Shown: positions 53,481 through 61,954, counted from the first letter of the stretch. The stretch is DNA of 64,000 bases from RHKX01 sp963826475 (GCA_963826475.1 CAWGXC010000003.1:1922001-1986000), one strand, 5' to 3'. The notes: generated by a model from the sequence alone, not told the origin. Translations and numbers: made by a program.

Positions 53481-55172
53481 CTAGTTCCCCGTCGGGATGA
53501 TCGCCGGGTCGCAGGGGAGCGGTCCCCCGTACTTCGCCGGGTTGTTCGGATCGGTGAACGGGTTGGAGCCGTCGGGGGCCGGCCGCTCGTTCGAGCCCGG
53601 GCAGCGCTTGTAGTTGCCGACGTCAATGAGGTCGCTGCCCGTCGTGGCGAGCGCGCCGGCGAGGTCGACGACGGGAAGACCGTTGGCCGACAACGAGAAC
53701 GTGTTGAAGGTGACCCCGATCCGCGAGAGCCCTCCGTTCGCCTCCTGGACTCCAGAGCTGCCGCTGAAATCGTTGAACCAGCCTGTCAGCTCCGGCGAGT
53801 AGGCGCGGAAGAAGGCGAGCTCGTCGAGGGAGTCGGTCAGCGCGGTGGCTCCCTCGGGGAAGGACCCCTGGCGCCTTTTGCCGTTGGCGCGGTAGGGGCC
53901 GATCGCGATCTTTGCCAGGTTCGGCTGCAGGCGGGTGAGGTCGACGAGGTCGTTGTCCTTGCCCGGGTCCTCGACGACCTTGTCGAGGTCTGAGACGGTC
54001 GGGACGAGATCGTGGGAGGCGGCGCGGAAGTTGGCGAAGAAGGGCCGCAGGCGAACGGCGACGGGCTTTGATGCATCGACGAGGGGGTCGACGTCGTCGA
54101 GGGCGGAGCGGAGGTTGACCGCGGTCGTGTTGAAGTTGCGCATGAAGTCGGGCAGCTTGCCGATCGCGGAGGTCAGCGAGCTGCGCTGGCGGGCGATCGC
54201 GTTCATCATCAGGTCGAGGTTGCCGACCAGCGAGGAGATGTCTGAGCGCTTGGCGGCGAGGGTGTGGGAGAGCTGGGAGCCGTCGACGATCAGCTGCTCG
54301 AGCGCCGGGGTGTCGCGGGTCAGCTCCGCAAACGTCTGGCGGGAGGTCGACAGGAACGGGTTGAGGTATTTGAAGCCGGCGTTGGCCTGGGTGGCGGCGC
54401 TGCCCTTGTAGGTGGCGGCGAATCCCTTGATCACCTTCTTGAAGTCGGCGGCGGTCTTGGGGTTGAGCGTGTTGAAGATCTGATCGAGGTCGACCTCGCT
54501 GATCGTCTGGGACTTATCGAGGGTCCCGCCGGAGGGGATCTCCGCTCCGGCGGTGCCCTCCGCCGGCAGGGTCAGCTCGATCTGGCGGTTGGCGACGCCG
54601 GAGAGCGAGAAGGATCTGATCTGGGCGGTGGTGCCGACCTTGAGCGGGGCGAAGTCGCCGTCGACGGAGAAGGTGATCAGCGCGTCGCCGTCGTCGGCGA
54701 GCTCGATCTTGGTCACCTTGCCGACCGGGGTGCCGCCGAGGGTGACGACCTCGCCGCCGACGAGCTGGGAGGCGTTGGTGAAGTCGGCGGTCAGCTGGTA
54801 ATCACCCCGGCCCGCGAGCATCACCATTGCGACGAGACCGCAGACTACGAGCAGGCCGACGAGCGCCAGACCGCGGGCGCCACGGCGGCGAATCTTGGCG
54901 GAGCGCGCATTGGCTTCCCGCTCGCGTCTATCGACCTCGCTGAGGCCGCTGCCGCCATCGCCGTCGCGCATCTTTTCGAGGATGCTCTCTCGCGGCCCAT
55001 CGTCGCCGCCCTCCTCATCACCGACCATCGACGGGGCGAGCAGGCCCTCCTTCTCTAGCCGCTTCAGCTCTTCGTCGCGCTTGCGACGACGCTCCATGAG
55101 CTCACGCCAGTGGCGGTCCCGCTCCTCACGCTTGGACCCGTTCCCGGGCGGTTCGGAGCCCACGTCGCTCAC
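53481..55172 (-). CDS. MlaD/Mce-domain protein
   Basis: A 563-residue membrane-anchored protein. Residues 1-100 are cytoplasmic, charged and rich in Arg/Glu (coiled-coil-like). One membrane helix (about 101-120, ALVGLLVVCGLVAMVMLAG) precedes the Mce domain (about 125-205; NASQLVGGEVVTLGGTPVGKVTKIEL), which in lipid importers forms hexameric rings. A long helical region and a Pro/Gly/Asn-rich tail follow. No YrbE permease or MlaF ATPase genes adjoin it, so it is an orphan here. The 111-nt gap 53370-53480 shows no gene. Confidence 0.88.
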   Translation of the reverse strand: MSDVGSEPPGNGSKREERDRHWRELMERRRKRDEELKRLEKEGLLAPSMVGDEEGGDDGPRESILEKMRDGDGGSGLSEVDRREREANARSAKIRRRGARGLALVGLLVVCGLVAMVMLAGRGDYQLTADFTNASQLVGGEVVTLGGTPVGKVTKIELADDGDALITFSVDGDFAPLKVGTTAQIRSFSLSGVANRQIELTLPAEGTAGAEIPSGGTLDKSQTISEVDLDQIFNTLNPKTAADFKKVIKGFAATYKGSAATQANAGFKYLNPFLSTSRQTFAELTRDTPALEQLIVDGSQLSHTLAAKRSDISSLVGNLDLMMNAIARQRSSLTSAIGKLPDFMRNFNTTAVNLRSALDDVDPLVDASKPVAVRLRPFFANFRAASHDLVPTVSDLDKVVEDPGKDNDLVDLTRLQPNLAKIAIGPYRANGKRRQGSFPEGATALTDSLDELAFFRAYSPELTGWFNDFSGSSGVQEANGGLSRIGVTFNTFSLSANGLPVVDLAGALATTGSDLIDVGNYKRCPGSNERPAPDGSNPFTDPNNPAKYGGPLPCDPAIIPTGN

Positions 55173-55267
55173 GAGCTGCGGGGTTGGGCGGGAGTCGTCT
55201 TCCGTGACATTGATCGATGTAATACCAGTGCCGGGATCGCCGCGGAGTGCGCCTCCTCACAGAGGCC

Positions 55268-55289
55268 CGCCCGTCGCCTCAGACGGGCG
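55268..55289 (-). terminator. hairpin at the end of the thi operon
   Basis: CGCCCGTC, loop GCCTCA, GACGGGCG: perfect 8-bp stem overlapping the phosphatase stop codon. No T-run. The rest of the gap to the Mce gene (55173-55267) shows nothing else. Confidence 0.45.
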
Positions 55290-55851
55290 CGTTCCAACGC
55301 TGGATCACACGGTAGTCATGCTCCCAGCCGAGCCGGCTCAGCGTGGCCGTGCCGAGGCCGAAGTGGCGACCGTCGAACGGCTCGAGCTCGAGCCAGCGAG
55401 CCGCGAGGACGCGCAACAGGTGACCGTGGGCGAAGACGGCGATGGTCCCGTCGATCCCCAGAAGCTCCTCGACCACGGCGTCGACGCGGGCACCTACCTC
55501 GGCGGGTGACTCGCCGTTGGGGACTCCGTCGCTCCAGAGCAGCCAACCGGGCCGCTGCTCGTGGACCTCCTCGCTGGTGATCCCCTCGTACTCGCCGTAG
55601 TCCCACTCCATCAGCCCATCCCTGAGCTCGGCCCGCCCGCCGAGGCCGGCGAGCTCACATGTCTCTCGAGCGCGAGAGAGCGGGCTGCAGAAGACGCGAT
55701 CGAACTTGATCTTCGCGAGCGGGTCCCGAAGCCTCCGGGCCTGCTCCCGCCCCTCCGGCAGCAGCGGGATGTCGGTGCGGCCGGTGTGCCGGAGGTCGCG
55801 GCTCCATTCGGTCTCGCCGTGCCGGGCGAGCCAGATGACCGGCTTGTTCAT
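55279..55851 (-). CDS. histidine phosphatase family protein
   Basis: A 190-residue phosphoglycerate-mutase-like phosphatase. WLARHGETEW carries the phospho-accepting His (residue 11) and Arg; DRVFCSPLSRARET the second Arg; EWDYGEYEG the catalytic Glu region; AVFAHGHLLRVLAARW the second His. Overlaps thiG by 4 nt, so it is the last gene of thiO-thiS-thiG-phosphatase. A role in thiamine phosphate removal is possible because of position, but the family acts on many substrates. Confidence 0.9.
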   Translation of the reverse strand: MNKPVIWLARHGETEWSRDLRHTGRTDIPLLPEGREQARRLRDPLAKIKFDRVFCSPLSRARETCELAGLGGRAELRDGLMEWDYGEYEGITSEEVHEQRPGWLLWSDGVPNGESPAEVGARVDAVVEELLGIDGTIAVFAHGHLLRVLAARWLELEPFDGRHFGLGTATLSRLGWEHDYRVIQRWNAPV

Positions 55852-56663
55852 CCGCCGGCACCCTCGCTCAAATCCGGGATGCCCTCGGTCGGCGTCGATG
55901 CCTGCGCGTGAAGTCGCTCCGGAATTCGCCCGGCATGGCGAGCCGCGTATCCGGCCTCGACGGCCGAGCGCATCGCCCGCGCCATCAGCTCAGGGTCCGC
56001 CGCTCCCGAGACGGCACTCGCAAGCAGGACCGCCGAACAGCCGAGCTCCATCGCCAGCGCCGCATCGGATGCGGTGCCGATTCCCGCATCGCAGATCACC
56101 GGCACCCCCGCGGCCTCGACGATGATCCGCAGGTTGTAGGGGTTGCGGATGCCGGCGCCGGAGCCGATCGGGGCTCCCAGCGGCATGACCGCCGCACAGC
56201 CCAGGCCCTCGAGGCGGCGAGCGAGAACGGGATCGTCGGTCGTGTACGGCAAGACCGTGAAGCCGTCGTCGACGAGCTGCTCGGCGGCGTCGAGCAGCTC
56301 GACCGCGTCGGGCAGCAGCGTGCGGTCGTCGCCGATCAGCTCGAGCTTGATCCAGTCGGTCTCGAATGCCTCGCGGGCGAGCTGCGCGGTGCGAACGGCA
56401 TCGCGAGCCGTGTAGCAACCGGCCGTGTTCGGGAGGACGAAGAGCCCGAGCCGGTCGACGACGTCGATGACCGAGCCCTGCGCGAGCGGATCGATGCGGC
56501 GCAGGGCGACGGTGACGAGCTCGGTCCCCGACGCGACGAGCGCCCGCTCCATGTCCCCAAGCGAGCGGAAGCCGCCGGTGCCGACGATCAACCGCGATCC
56601 CCACGTCCTGCCGCCGAGCTCGAAGTCGGCCTCCCCCGGCCCCCCGTTGGTCTCGCCGCTCAT
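55848..56663 (-). CDS. thiG: thiazole synthase
   Basis: A 271-residue ThiG TIM barrel, making thiazole phosphate from DXP, dehydroglycine and ThiS thiocarboxylate. RLIVGTGGFRSLGDMERAL near residue 25, TVALRR, and DWIKLELIGDD with the Schiff-base Lys (residue 106). GCAAVMPLGAPIGSGAGIRNPYNLRII and VPVICDAGIGTASDAALAMELGCSAVLLASAV are phosphate-binding regions. ATG at 56663 overlaps the thiS stop (ATGA), linking translation of the two partners. Confidence 0.96.
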   Translation of the reverse strand: MSGETNGGPGEADFELGGRTWGSRLIVGTGGFRSLGDMERALVASGTELVTVALRRIDPLAQGSVIDVVDRLGLFVLPNTAGCYTARDAVRTAQLAREAFETDWIKLELIGDDRTLLPDAVELLDAAEQLVDDGFTVLPYTTDDPVLARRLEGLGCAAVMPLGAPIGSGAGIRNPYNLRIIVEAAGVPVICDAGIGTASDAALAMELGCSAVLLASAVSGAADPELMARAMRSAVEAGYAARHAGRIPERLHAQASTPTEGIPDLSEGAGG

Positions 56664-56872
56664 CGCGCGCCTCCCCCGATTGCACGGACGACCTCGATGC
56701 GCTGACCCTCGCGGAGGATCGTCTGCTCGAGCATGGCGCGGGGAACCACCTCGCCGTCGAGGGCGATGGCGATCCCGCGGCCACCCGGCTCCACGCCGGC
56801 TGCGAGGGCTGCGTCACGCGCGCTCGCCCCGTCGCCGAGCTCGATCGTCGCGCCATTGATCTCGACGTTCAC
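56660..56872 (-). CDS. thiS: sulfur carrier protein ThiS
   Basis: A 70-residue ubiquitin-fold sulfur carrier. VNVEINGATIELGDGASARDAALAAG, GIAIALDGEVVPRAMLEQTIL and GQRIEVVRAIGG match ThiS. Odd point: the chain ends GGGAR instead of the usual free GG needed for adenylation by ThiF. Either the AR tail is removed or ThiF tolerates it. GTG start overlaps the thiO stop (GTGA) and its TGA overlaps the thiG start. No thiF in the window. Confidence 0.9.
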   Translation of the reverse strand: MNVEINGATIELGDGASARDAALAAGVEPGGRGIAIALDGEVVPRAMLEQTILREGQRIEVVRAIGGGAR

Positions 56873-58032
56873 GCCCGAATCCCCTGGATCGTGCGTTCGA
56901 AGCGCGCGGGGGACAGCGGCTCGACCTCGGCCGGCACCCGCTCGCCGCGCAGCAGCGCCACGATGGCGGTCGCGGATATCGGCGCGAGCAGAATGCCGTT
57001 GCGATGATGCCCGCCGGCGACGAGCAGGCCGTCCGTCGCCGTCGCTCCGATCACCGGCGCGTTGTCGGGCGTGCCCGGGCGCAGACCGGCCGAGCACTCG
57101 ACCAGCTCCAGCTCCGCGATCTCCGGGAGCACGCGGTACGCCTCGCGCAGCAGCTCGTGGACGCCGCCCAGGGTGACCCGCCGGTCAAACCCCCGCTCCT
57201 CGACGGTCGCCCCGACCACGACCTCCTCGCCGGCGCGCGGAACGACGTAGACGCGCTCGGTCACCACGATCCGCTCGCAGGGGCGCTCTCCCGCTCGCGC
57301 CCTGAGCCGCACGATCTGACCCTTTACCGGCCGCACCGGAACGGCCTGCGCCACCGCGCCCAGATCCTCGCCGGCTCGGGCCCCGGTCGCGATCAGCACG
57401 CGCTCGGCGCGGATCCGCCGTCCGTCCTCCACCAGGACGCCGGTGACGCCTCCCCCATCTCCGAGCAGCTCCACGACCCTCGTCCCGTCCTCGATCCGCG
57501 CACCTGCACCGAGCGCGGCGGCGCGCAGCGCCCGCAGCGTGGCCCGCGGGTCGACCTCCGCCTCGCCCGGTACCTCGAAGCCACCGGATACCGACGGCGA
57601 CAGCCCCGGCTCCCGCCGCCGGCACTCGCTGCCCCGCAGCCAGGTCACATCGAGTCCCAGCTGGGAGTGCAGATGAAGCACACGCCGCAACTCGGCGGCC
57701 TCGTCCCGATCGAGGCCGACGTGAATGGCGCCGCAGCGGCGATAGGGCACCTCCAGCCCGGAGGCGGCCTCGAGCTCGCGCGCGAAGCCCGGCCAGGCCG
57801 CGGCCGACACGACTCCGGCTGCGAGCAGGTCATCCTCGCCCCAGCTCGCCTCCCCCGCGGGGGCGATCATTCCCGCCGCAACCTCGCTCGCCCGCTCTTG
57901 ACCACCGGCGTCGATGACGATCGTCTCGAGCCCGGCCGCGGCGGCCCGCCAGGCGCAGCTCAAGCCGATCACTCCCCCGCCGGCAACGACGAGGTCGGCG
58001 CCCGCCCCATCTTCGGTCCGCTCGTCGGCCAC
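56869..58032 (-). CDS. thiO: glycine oxidase ThiO
   Basis: A 387-residue FAD oxidase that produces dehydroglycine for thiazole synthesis. LVVAGGGVIGLSCAWRAAAAG is the FAD GxGxxG motif; ERASEVAAGMIAPAGEA, YVVPRAGEEVVVGATVEERGFD and ECSAGLRPGTPDNAPVIGAT, GLLVAGGHHRNGILLAP are typical of ThiO. GTG start follows AGGAGG 11 nt upstream. Preceded by a TPP riboswitch. Use of ThiO (oxygen-dependent) rather than ThiH (radical SAM) fits an aerobe. Confidence 0.93.
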   Translation of the reverse strand: MADERTEDGAGADLVVAGGGVIGLSCAWRAAAAGLETIVIDAGGQERASEVAAGMIAPAGEASWGEDDLLAAGVVSAAAWPGFARELEAASGLEVPYRRCGAIHVGLDRDEAAELRRVLHLHSQLGLDVTWLRGSECRRREPGLSPSVSGGFEVPGEAEVDPRATLRALRAAALGAGARIEDGTRVVELLGDGGGVTGVLVEDGRRIRAERVLIATGARAGEDLGAVAQAVPVRPVKGQIVRLRARAGERPCERIVVTERVYVVPRAGEEVVVGATVEERGFDRRVTLGGVHELLREAYRVLPEIAELELVECSAGLRPGTPDNAPVIGATATDGLLVAGGHHRNGILLAPISATAIVALLRGERVPAEVEPLSPARFERTIQGIRA

Positions 58033-58079
58033 TCTTGAGATCGCCTCCTGAAAGCTTCCCGGGGGGCGGTGGACGCGAC

Positions 58080-58170
58080 CATCCCTGCGCCGGCATTGCC
58101 CGGATCAGGTTCGGACGGTCGGCGGCGCCAGCCACCCTCTCAGCCGGATCGCTTGCCGGCTCCCGTTGAC
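58080..58170 (-). promoter_or_regulatory. TPP riboswitch (THI element)
   Basis: On the minus strand: CGGGAGCC, CCGGCTGAGAGGG (the CTGAGA core), then GAACCTGATCCGGGCAATGCCGGCGCAGGGA in pieces matching the THI-box consensus (ACCTGAT...GGNTAATGCCAGCGTAGGGA). It ends about 50 nt before thiO, so it should shut off the thi operon when thiamine diphosphate is high, by translation or termination. Confidence 0.93.
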
Positions 58171-58176
58171 CGTCCC

Positions 58177-58182
58177 ATCGTA
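58177..58182 (-). promoter_or_regulatory. -10 element of the thiO operon
   Basis: TACGAT on the minus strand, 7 nt before the predicted 5' end of the riboswitch. Confidence 0.5.
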
Positions 58183-58215
58183 GCGCCGCGTTGGGCCGGG
58201 GCCGTGCCGCATGGC

Positions 58216-58221
58216 TAGGCT
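58216..58221 (+). promoter_or_regulatory. -10 element of leaderless thiE
   Basis: TAGGCT ends 7 nt before GTG 58229, back to back with the thiO promoter. Confidence 0.55.
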
Positions 58222-58228
58222 CCCGGCG

Positions 58229-58903
58229 GTGATGCGCTCAGACGAGATCCAGTCCGCCCGCCTCTACTTCGTCTGCGAGCCGGGCGACGACCTGCTCGCC
58301 CTCGACCGGCTGCTCGACTCCGCCCTCGCCGGCGGCGTCGACGTGATCCAGCTCCGCGACAAGAGGGCCGACGAAGCGCGCCTGCTCGAGGCGGCCCCGC
58401 ACTACCGGGCAGCCGCCGACCGCCACGAGGCGCTCTTCTTCATCAACGACCGTCCCGACCTCGTCGGCGCCTGCGCGGCCGACGGCGTCCACGTCGGTCA
58501 GGACGACACCTCGGTCGCCGCGGCACGGGAATTGGCGGGGACCGATGCCCTGGTCGGCCTTTCGACTCACCGCCCCGAGCAGCTCGCGGCCGCTCGGGCC
58601 GCAACCGGCGCGGACCGCCCCGACTACGTCAGCGTCGGACCGGTCTGGGCGACGCCCACGAAGCCCGGCCGGCCGGCCGCCGGGCTCGCCTACGTAGCCC
58701 ACGCCGGCTCCAGCGAAGGTGAGCCGCCCCTGCCGTGGTTCGCGATCGGCGGCATCGACCTCACCAACGTCAGCGAGGTTCGGGCGGCGGGCGCCTCGCG
58801 GGTCGTGGTCGTTCGCGCCATTCGCGACGCCGTCGATCCGGGTCGATCCGCAGCCGCGCTGAGGGAGGCGGTTCTCGGTCGCGGCGAGGCGGCTGTGCGA
58901 TGA
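58229..58903 (+). CDS. thiE: thiamine-phosphate synthase
   Basis: A 224-residue TIM-barrel enzyme joining the pyrimidine and thiazole moieties. VDVIQLRDKRADEARLL (pyrophosphate-binding), LFFINDRPDLVGACAADGVHVGQDD, VGLSTHRPEQL, DYVSVGPVWATPTKPG and FAIGGIDLTNVSEVRAAGASRVVVVRAI are ThiE motifs. GTG 58229 (or the next codon, ATG) is 7 nt after TAGGCT. A frame starting at 58211 would overlap the -10 and add no conserved residues. Leaderless, so unlike the divergent operon it has no riboswitch. Confidence 0.93.
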   Translation: MMRSDEIQSARLYFVCEPGDDLLALDRLLDSALAGGVDVIQLRDKRADEARLLEAAPHYRAAADRHEALFFINDRPDLVGACAADGVHVGQDDTSVAAARELAGTDALVGLSTHRPEQLAAARAATGADRPDYVSVGPVWATPTKPGRPAAGLAYVAHAGSSEGEPPLPWFAIGGIDLTNVSEVRAAGASRVVVVRAIRDAVDPGRSAAALREAVLGRGEAAVR

Positions 58904-59493
58904 GCAGCCGCGAGCGCAAGCGCGCCGAGCGGCAGAAGCGCAAGCAGCGGAGCTCGTCACGCCCAGCGGGCCCCGCGCGCGAGTCAGCCGGTGGCGAAAC
59001 CGTCGAGGACATCGCCGCCGCCGCCGAGGCGCGGGGGCCCAGTCGCTCGGAGCTCCGCAACGAGGCTGCCCGCCAGGAGCTCGAGCCCCTGGCCGAGGGT
59101 GAGCGCCCCGGCGTCGTCACCGTCGGCGCGATCATCTCCGGCCTGATCGCTGCGAGCATCGCGATCGCCTGGATCGTCGGCGCCAAGGTTCAGGTCACGG
59201 GATCGAATGTGAGCGAGCGGCCCAACGTCTTCCAGGTCTTCCCGCCGGCGATCCTCTTCGCGGTGATGGCCTACGGCATGTGGCGGGCGCGTTATTGGGC
59301 CGTGCTCGGCTTCGAGGCGATCATGGCGATCCTGATGGTCGGCTCGTTCATCGCCCTGATCGCCGCGACGAGCGTCTTCAAGGGCATCTCCGCCGGCCTC
59401 GTTCTGATCGGCGCGGGCTCCCTCTTCTGGTTCACCGTAAAGGCGCTGGCGCGGATCCAGATGCCGGAGCATTCCGAGCGCATCGGCCGCTAG
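58900..59493 (+). CDS. membrane protein of unknown function
   Basis: A 197-residue protein. Residues 1-70 are charged (KRAERQKRKQR start) and probably cytoplasmic. Four hydrophobic helices follow: about 74-95, 112-125, 132-153 and 160-180. No conserved catalytic motif is visible and I do not recognise a family. ATG overlaps the thiE stop (ATGA), so it may be expressed with thiE, though nothing links it to thiamine. Confidence 0.8.
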   Translation: MSSRERKRAERQKRKQRSSSRPAGPARESAGGETVEDIAAAAEARGPSRSELRNEAARQELEPLAEGERPGVVTVGAIISGLIAASIAIAWIVGAKVQVTGSNVSERPNVFQVFPPAILFAVMAYGMWRARYWAVLGFEAIMAILMVGSFIALIAATSVFKGISAGLVLIGAGSLFWFTVKALARIQMPEHSERIGR

Positions 59494-59516
59494 GACGCCG
59501 GGGTCGGCCCCTTAGG

Positions 59517-59522
59517 TAGAGT
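59517..59522 (+). promoter_or_regulatory. -10 element of leaderless lpdA
   Basis: TAGAGT ends 7 nt before the ATG at 59530. Confidence 0.55.
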
Positions 59523-59529
59523 CGGATCA

Positions 59530-60900
59530 ATGGCTGACTCATACGACGTAATCGTTATCGGCACGGGCCCCGGCGGCTACGTGGCCGCCATCCGCGCCGC
59601 TCAGCTCGGGCTGAAGACCGCCGTCGTCGAGAAGGACGACAGGGTCGGAGGGCGTTGCCTCAACTACGCCTGCATTCCGGCGAAGACGGTCCTCCACTCG
59701 GCCGAGGTCTACGACCACGCCAAGAACGGCGAGGACCTCGGAATCGTCGCCAAGGACATCTCGATCGACTTCCCGAAGGTGCAGGAGCGGCGTGAGAGCG
59801 TCCGCAAGACCCTCACCGGCGGCGTCGCTGGGCTGTTCAAGAAGAACAAGATCACCGTCATCGAGGGCGAGGGCTCGCTGACCGAGGACGGGAACGTCAA
59901 GGTCGGCGACGACGTCCACGAGACGAAGAACGTGATCCTCGCGACCGGCTCGGTGGCGATGTCGATTCCCGGCACCGAGTTCGGCGAGCGCGTCCTCGAC
60001 ACCTGGGGCGCGTGGTCGCTCCCCGAGCTTCCGAAGAGCATCGCCGTCGTCGGCGCCGGCGCCTCCGGCTGTGAGATCGCCTCCGCCTACGTCCGCCTCG
60101 GCGTCGAGGTGAAGCTGCTGGAGATGCTCGATCAGATCCTGCCCGCCGAGGACAAGGACGTCGTCCGGGTCGTCGAGCGCACGTTCAAGAAGCAGGGCAT
60201 CGAGGTGATCACCGGCGCGCGGGTCGAGGACGTCAAGGCGGGCAAGAGCTCAGTCAAGTTCTCCTACGGCGATGAGAAGGCGGAGGTCGACTACCTGATC
60301 ATCGCCGGCGGCCGCGGGGCGGACATCGATGCGCTGAACCTCAAGGCCGTCGGCCTGGAGCTCGGCGACGACCACAAGCTCGCCGTCGATGACTTCCAGA
60401 AGACGTCCAAGGACGGCATCTACGCGATCGGCGACATCGTGCCCGGTCCGGCGCTCGCGCACAAGGCATCGGAGGAGGGCATCGTCGCGGTCGAGACGAT
60501 CGCCGGCAAGAAGGCCCACCCGGTCGACAACAACCTGGTTGCCGGAGCCACCTTCTGCCATCCGCAGGTCGCCAGCGTCGGGCTCACCGAGGCGCAGGCC
60601 AAGGAAGACGGCCACGAGGTCAAGACCGGCAAGTTCAAGCTCGGCGGAGTCGGCGCCGGACCGGTCTATGACGATCGCGACGGGATGGTCAAGCTCGTAG
60701 TCGACGCCAAGTACGGCGAGATCCTCGGCGCCCACATCGTCGGCAACCGGGCCTGCGACATGATCGCCGAGCTCGTCTCGATCATGCAGCTCGAGGGCGG
60801 CTACCAGGAGCTCAAGCAGATCGTCCACCCGCACCCGACGATCTCCGAGGCGATCCCCGAGGGCGCCCGCGCGGTCGACGGGGAAGCCATCCACGCCTAG
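59530..60900 (+). CDS. lpdA: dihydrolipoyl dehydrogenase
   Basis: A 456-residue E3 flavoenzyme that reoxidises dihydrolipoamide. VIGTGPGGYVAAIRAAQLG binds FAD, GGRCLNYACIPAK holds the redox disulfide (CxxxxC), IAVVGAGASGCEIASAYVRLG binds NAD, YAIGDIVPGPALAHKASEEG is the second FAD segment and HPHPTISEAIPEGA has the His-Glu catalytic pair. ATG 7 nt after TAGAGT. It lies near pdhA/pdhB, separated by a DsbA-like isomerase and a VOC protein, so a functional link to that complex is likely. Confidence 0.96.
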   Translation: MADSYDVIVIGTGPGGYVAAIRAAQLGLKTAVVEKDDRVGGRCLNYACIPAKTVLHSAEVYDHAKNGEDLGIVAKDISIDFPKVQERRESVRKTLTGGVAGLFKKNKITVIEGEGSLTEDGNVKVGDDVHETKNVILATGSVAMSIPGTEFGERVLDTWGAWSLPELPKSIAVVGAGASGCEIASAYVRLGVEVKLLEMLDQILPAEDKDVVRVVERTFKKQGIEVITGARVEDVKAGKSSVKFSYGDEKAEVDYLIIAGGRGADIDALNLKAVGLELGDDHKLAVDDFQKTSKDGIYAIGDIVPGPALAHKASEEGIVAVETIAGKKAHPVDNNLVAGATFCHPQVASVGLTEAQAKEDGHEVKTGKFKLGGVGAGPVYDDRDGMVKLVVDAKYGEILGAHIVGNRACDMIAELVSIMQLEGGYQELKQIVHPHPTISEAIPEGARAVDGEAIHA

Positions 60901-60913
60901 CCCCCTGGATTCC

Positions 60914-61591
60914 ATGGGGGCTGAGTTGGAGGTCCACCGTGGGGGCGGTGGCGACGCGACCTCCCCGGAGCCCGCCGGGACGCGAAGCGGGGAACGTGCG
61001 CCGGTCGCCTCCTTCTACTTCGACCTGGGCTCGCCCTACGCGTATCTGAGCGCGGAGCGGATCAGCCGGCTCTTCACCGACGCCGAGCTCGCCCAGCCGG
61101 AGTGGGTCCCGATCCTGCTCGGCGGCCTCTTCGCCCGCTTCGATCGCGGCTCCTGGGCGCGGACCGAGGCGCGCGCCGAGGGAATGCTCGAGGTCGAGCG
61201 CCGCGCCGACGCCTACGGCCTCCAACCAGTCCGCTGGCCCGACCCGTGGCCCGGGAACACGCTGCACGCCATGCGCGTCGCCACCTACGCGAAGTCGATC
61301 GGCCGGACCGTCTCCTTCACCCTCGCCGCCTTCCGCCAGGCGTTCGCCGGCGGACGCGACCTGACCGAGCCCGACAACGTGGCGATCGCTGCGGCCGCAT
61401 GCGAGCTGCACCCCAATGCGATCGCCAAGGCGGCAGCCAGCAGAGCCGTGAAGTCCAAGCTGATCGAGGCGACCCAGCTGGCCGGAGACCGAGGCGTCTT
61501 CGGGGTGCCGAGCGTCGTGGTCGGCGACGAGGTCTTCTGGGGCGACGACCGCCTCGAGGAGGCGGTTGCCTCTGCCGCTGCGACTGCTTAG
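60914..61591 (+). CDS. DsbA-fold isomerase (HCCA isomerase-like)
   Basis: A 225-residue thioredoxin-fold protein of the 2-hydroxychromene-2-carboxylate isomerase/kappa-GST type. FYFDLGSPYAYLSAERI is the family start, with Ser in place of the CXXC Cys. PDPWPGNTLHAMRVATYAKSIGR, then GVFGVPSVVVGDEVFWGDDRLE with the cis-Pro (GVP) of thioredoxin folds. The first about 30 residues are a nonconserved leader. Starts 14 nt after lpdA. Probable glutathione-like or small-thiol substrate; uncertain. Confidence 0.85.
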   Translation: MGAELEVHRGGGGDATSPEPAGTRSGERAPVASFYFDLGSPYAYLSAERISRLFTDAELAQPEWVPILLGGLFARFDRGSWARTEARAEGMLEVERRADAYGLQPVRWPDPWPGNTLHAMRVATYAKSIGRTVSFTLAAFRQAFAGGRDLTEPDNVAIAAAACELHPNAIAKAAASRAVKSKLIEATQLAGDRGVFGVPSVVVGDEVFWGDDRLEEAVASAAATA

Positions 61592-61594
61592 GAT
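61589..61594 (+). promoter_or_regulatory. -10 element of the VOC gene
   Basis: TAGGAT ends 6 nt before the ATG at 61601. It shares its first three bases with the previous stop codon. Confidence 0.5.
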
Positions 61595-61600
61595 CGGACC

Positions 61601-61954
61601 ATGATCGAAGGGATCGACTTCATCGGCGTCCCGTCGCGCGACGCGGAACGGTCGCGCGCCTTCTACATCGACACGCTCGGGCTGCGCCCGGACGAGAAGG
61701 GGAGGTTCGAGTTCTGGGTCGGCGATACGTGCTTCGGGATCTGGGAGCCGGAGAAGATGGGCCTCGAGTTCATCGCGCAGCGCAACGCGCATCCCGCCCT
61801 CCACGTGCCCGACGTCGCCGCGGCACGGGCCGAGCTCGAGGCCAAGGGCGTCGAGTTCAACGGGGAGACGCTCGACACGGGCGTCTGTCACATGGCGCTG
61901 TTCAGCGATCCGGACGGCAACGACCTGATGCTGCACAACCGCTACGCCGACTGA
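61601..61954 (+). CDS. VOC-family (glyoxalase/bleomycin-resistance) protein
   Basis: A 117-residue vicinal-oxygen-chelate protein. GIDFIGVPSRDAERSRAFYIDTLGLRP and ALFSDPDGNDLMLHNRY are the two paired beta-alpha-beta-beta-beta halves. The usual metal His in the first strand position is absent (IDFIGV), while Glu in LEFIAQ and the final LHNRY remain, so metal binding is uncertain. Short gene with its own -10. Role unknown. Confidence 0.85.
   Translation: MIEGIDFIGVPSRDAERSRAFYIDTLGLRPDEKGRFEFWVGDTCFGIWEPEKMGLEFIAQRNAHPALHVPDVAAARAELEAKGVEFNGETLDTGVCHMALFSDPDGNDLMLHNRYAD

Noticed and set aside
58211..58228. Upstream ATG as thiE start
   Set aside because: It would overlap the TAGGCT -10 hexamer and adds six residues not in ThiE; the GTG at 58229 has leaderless spacing.
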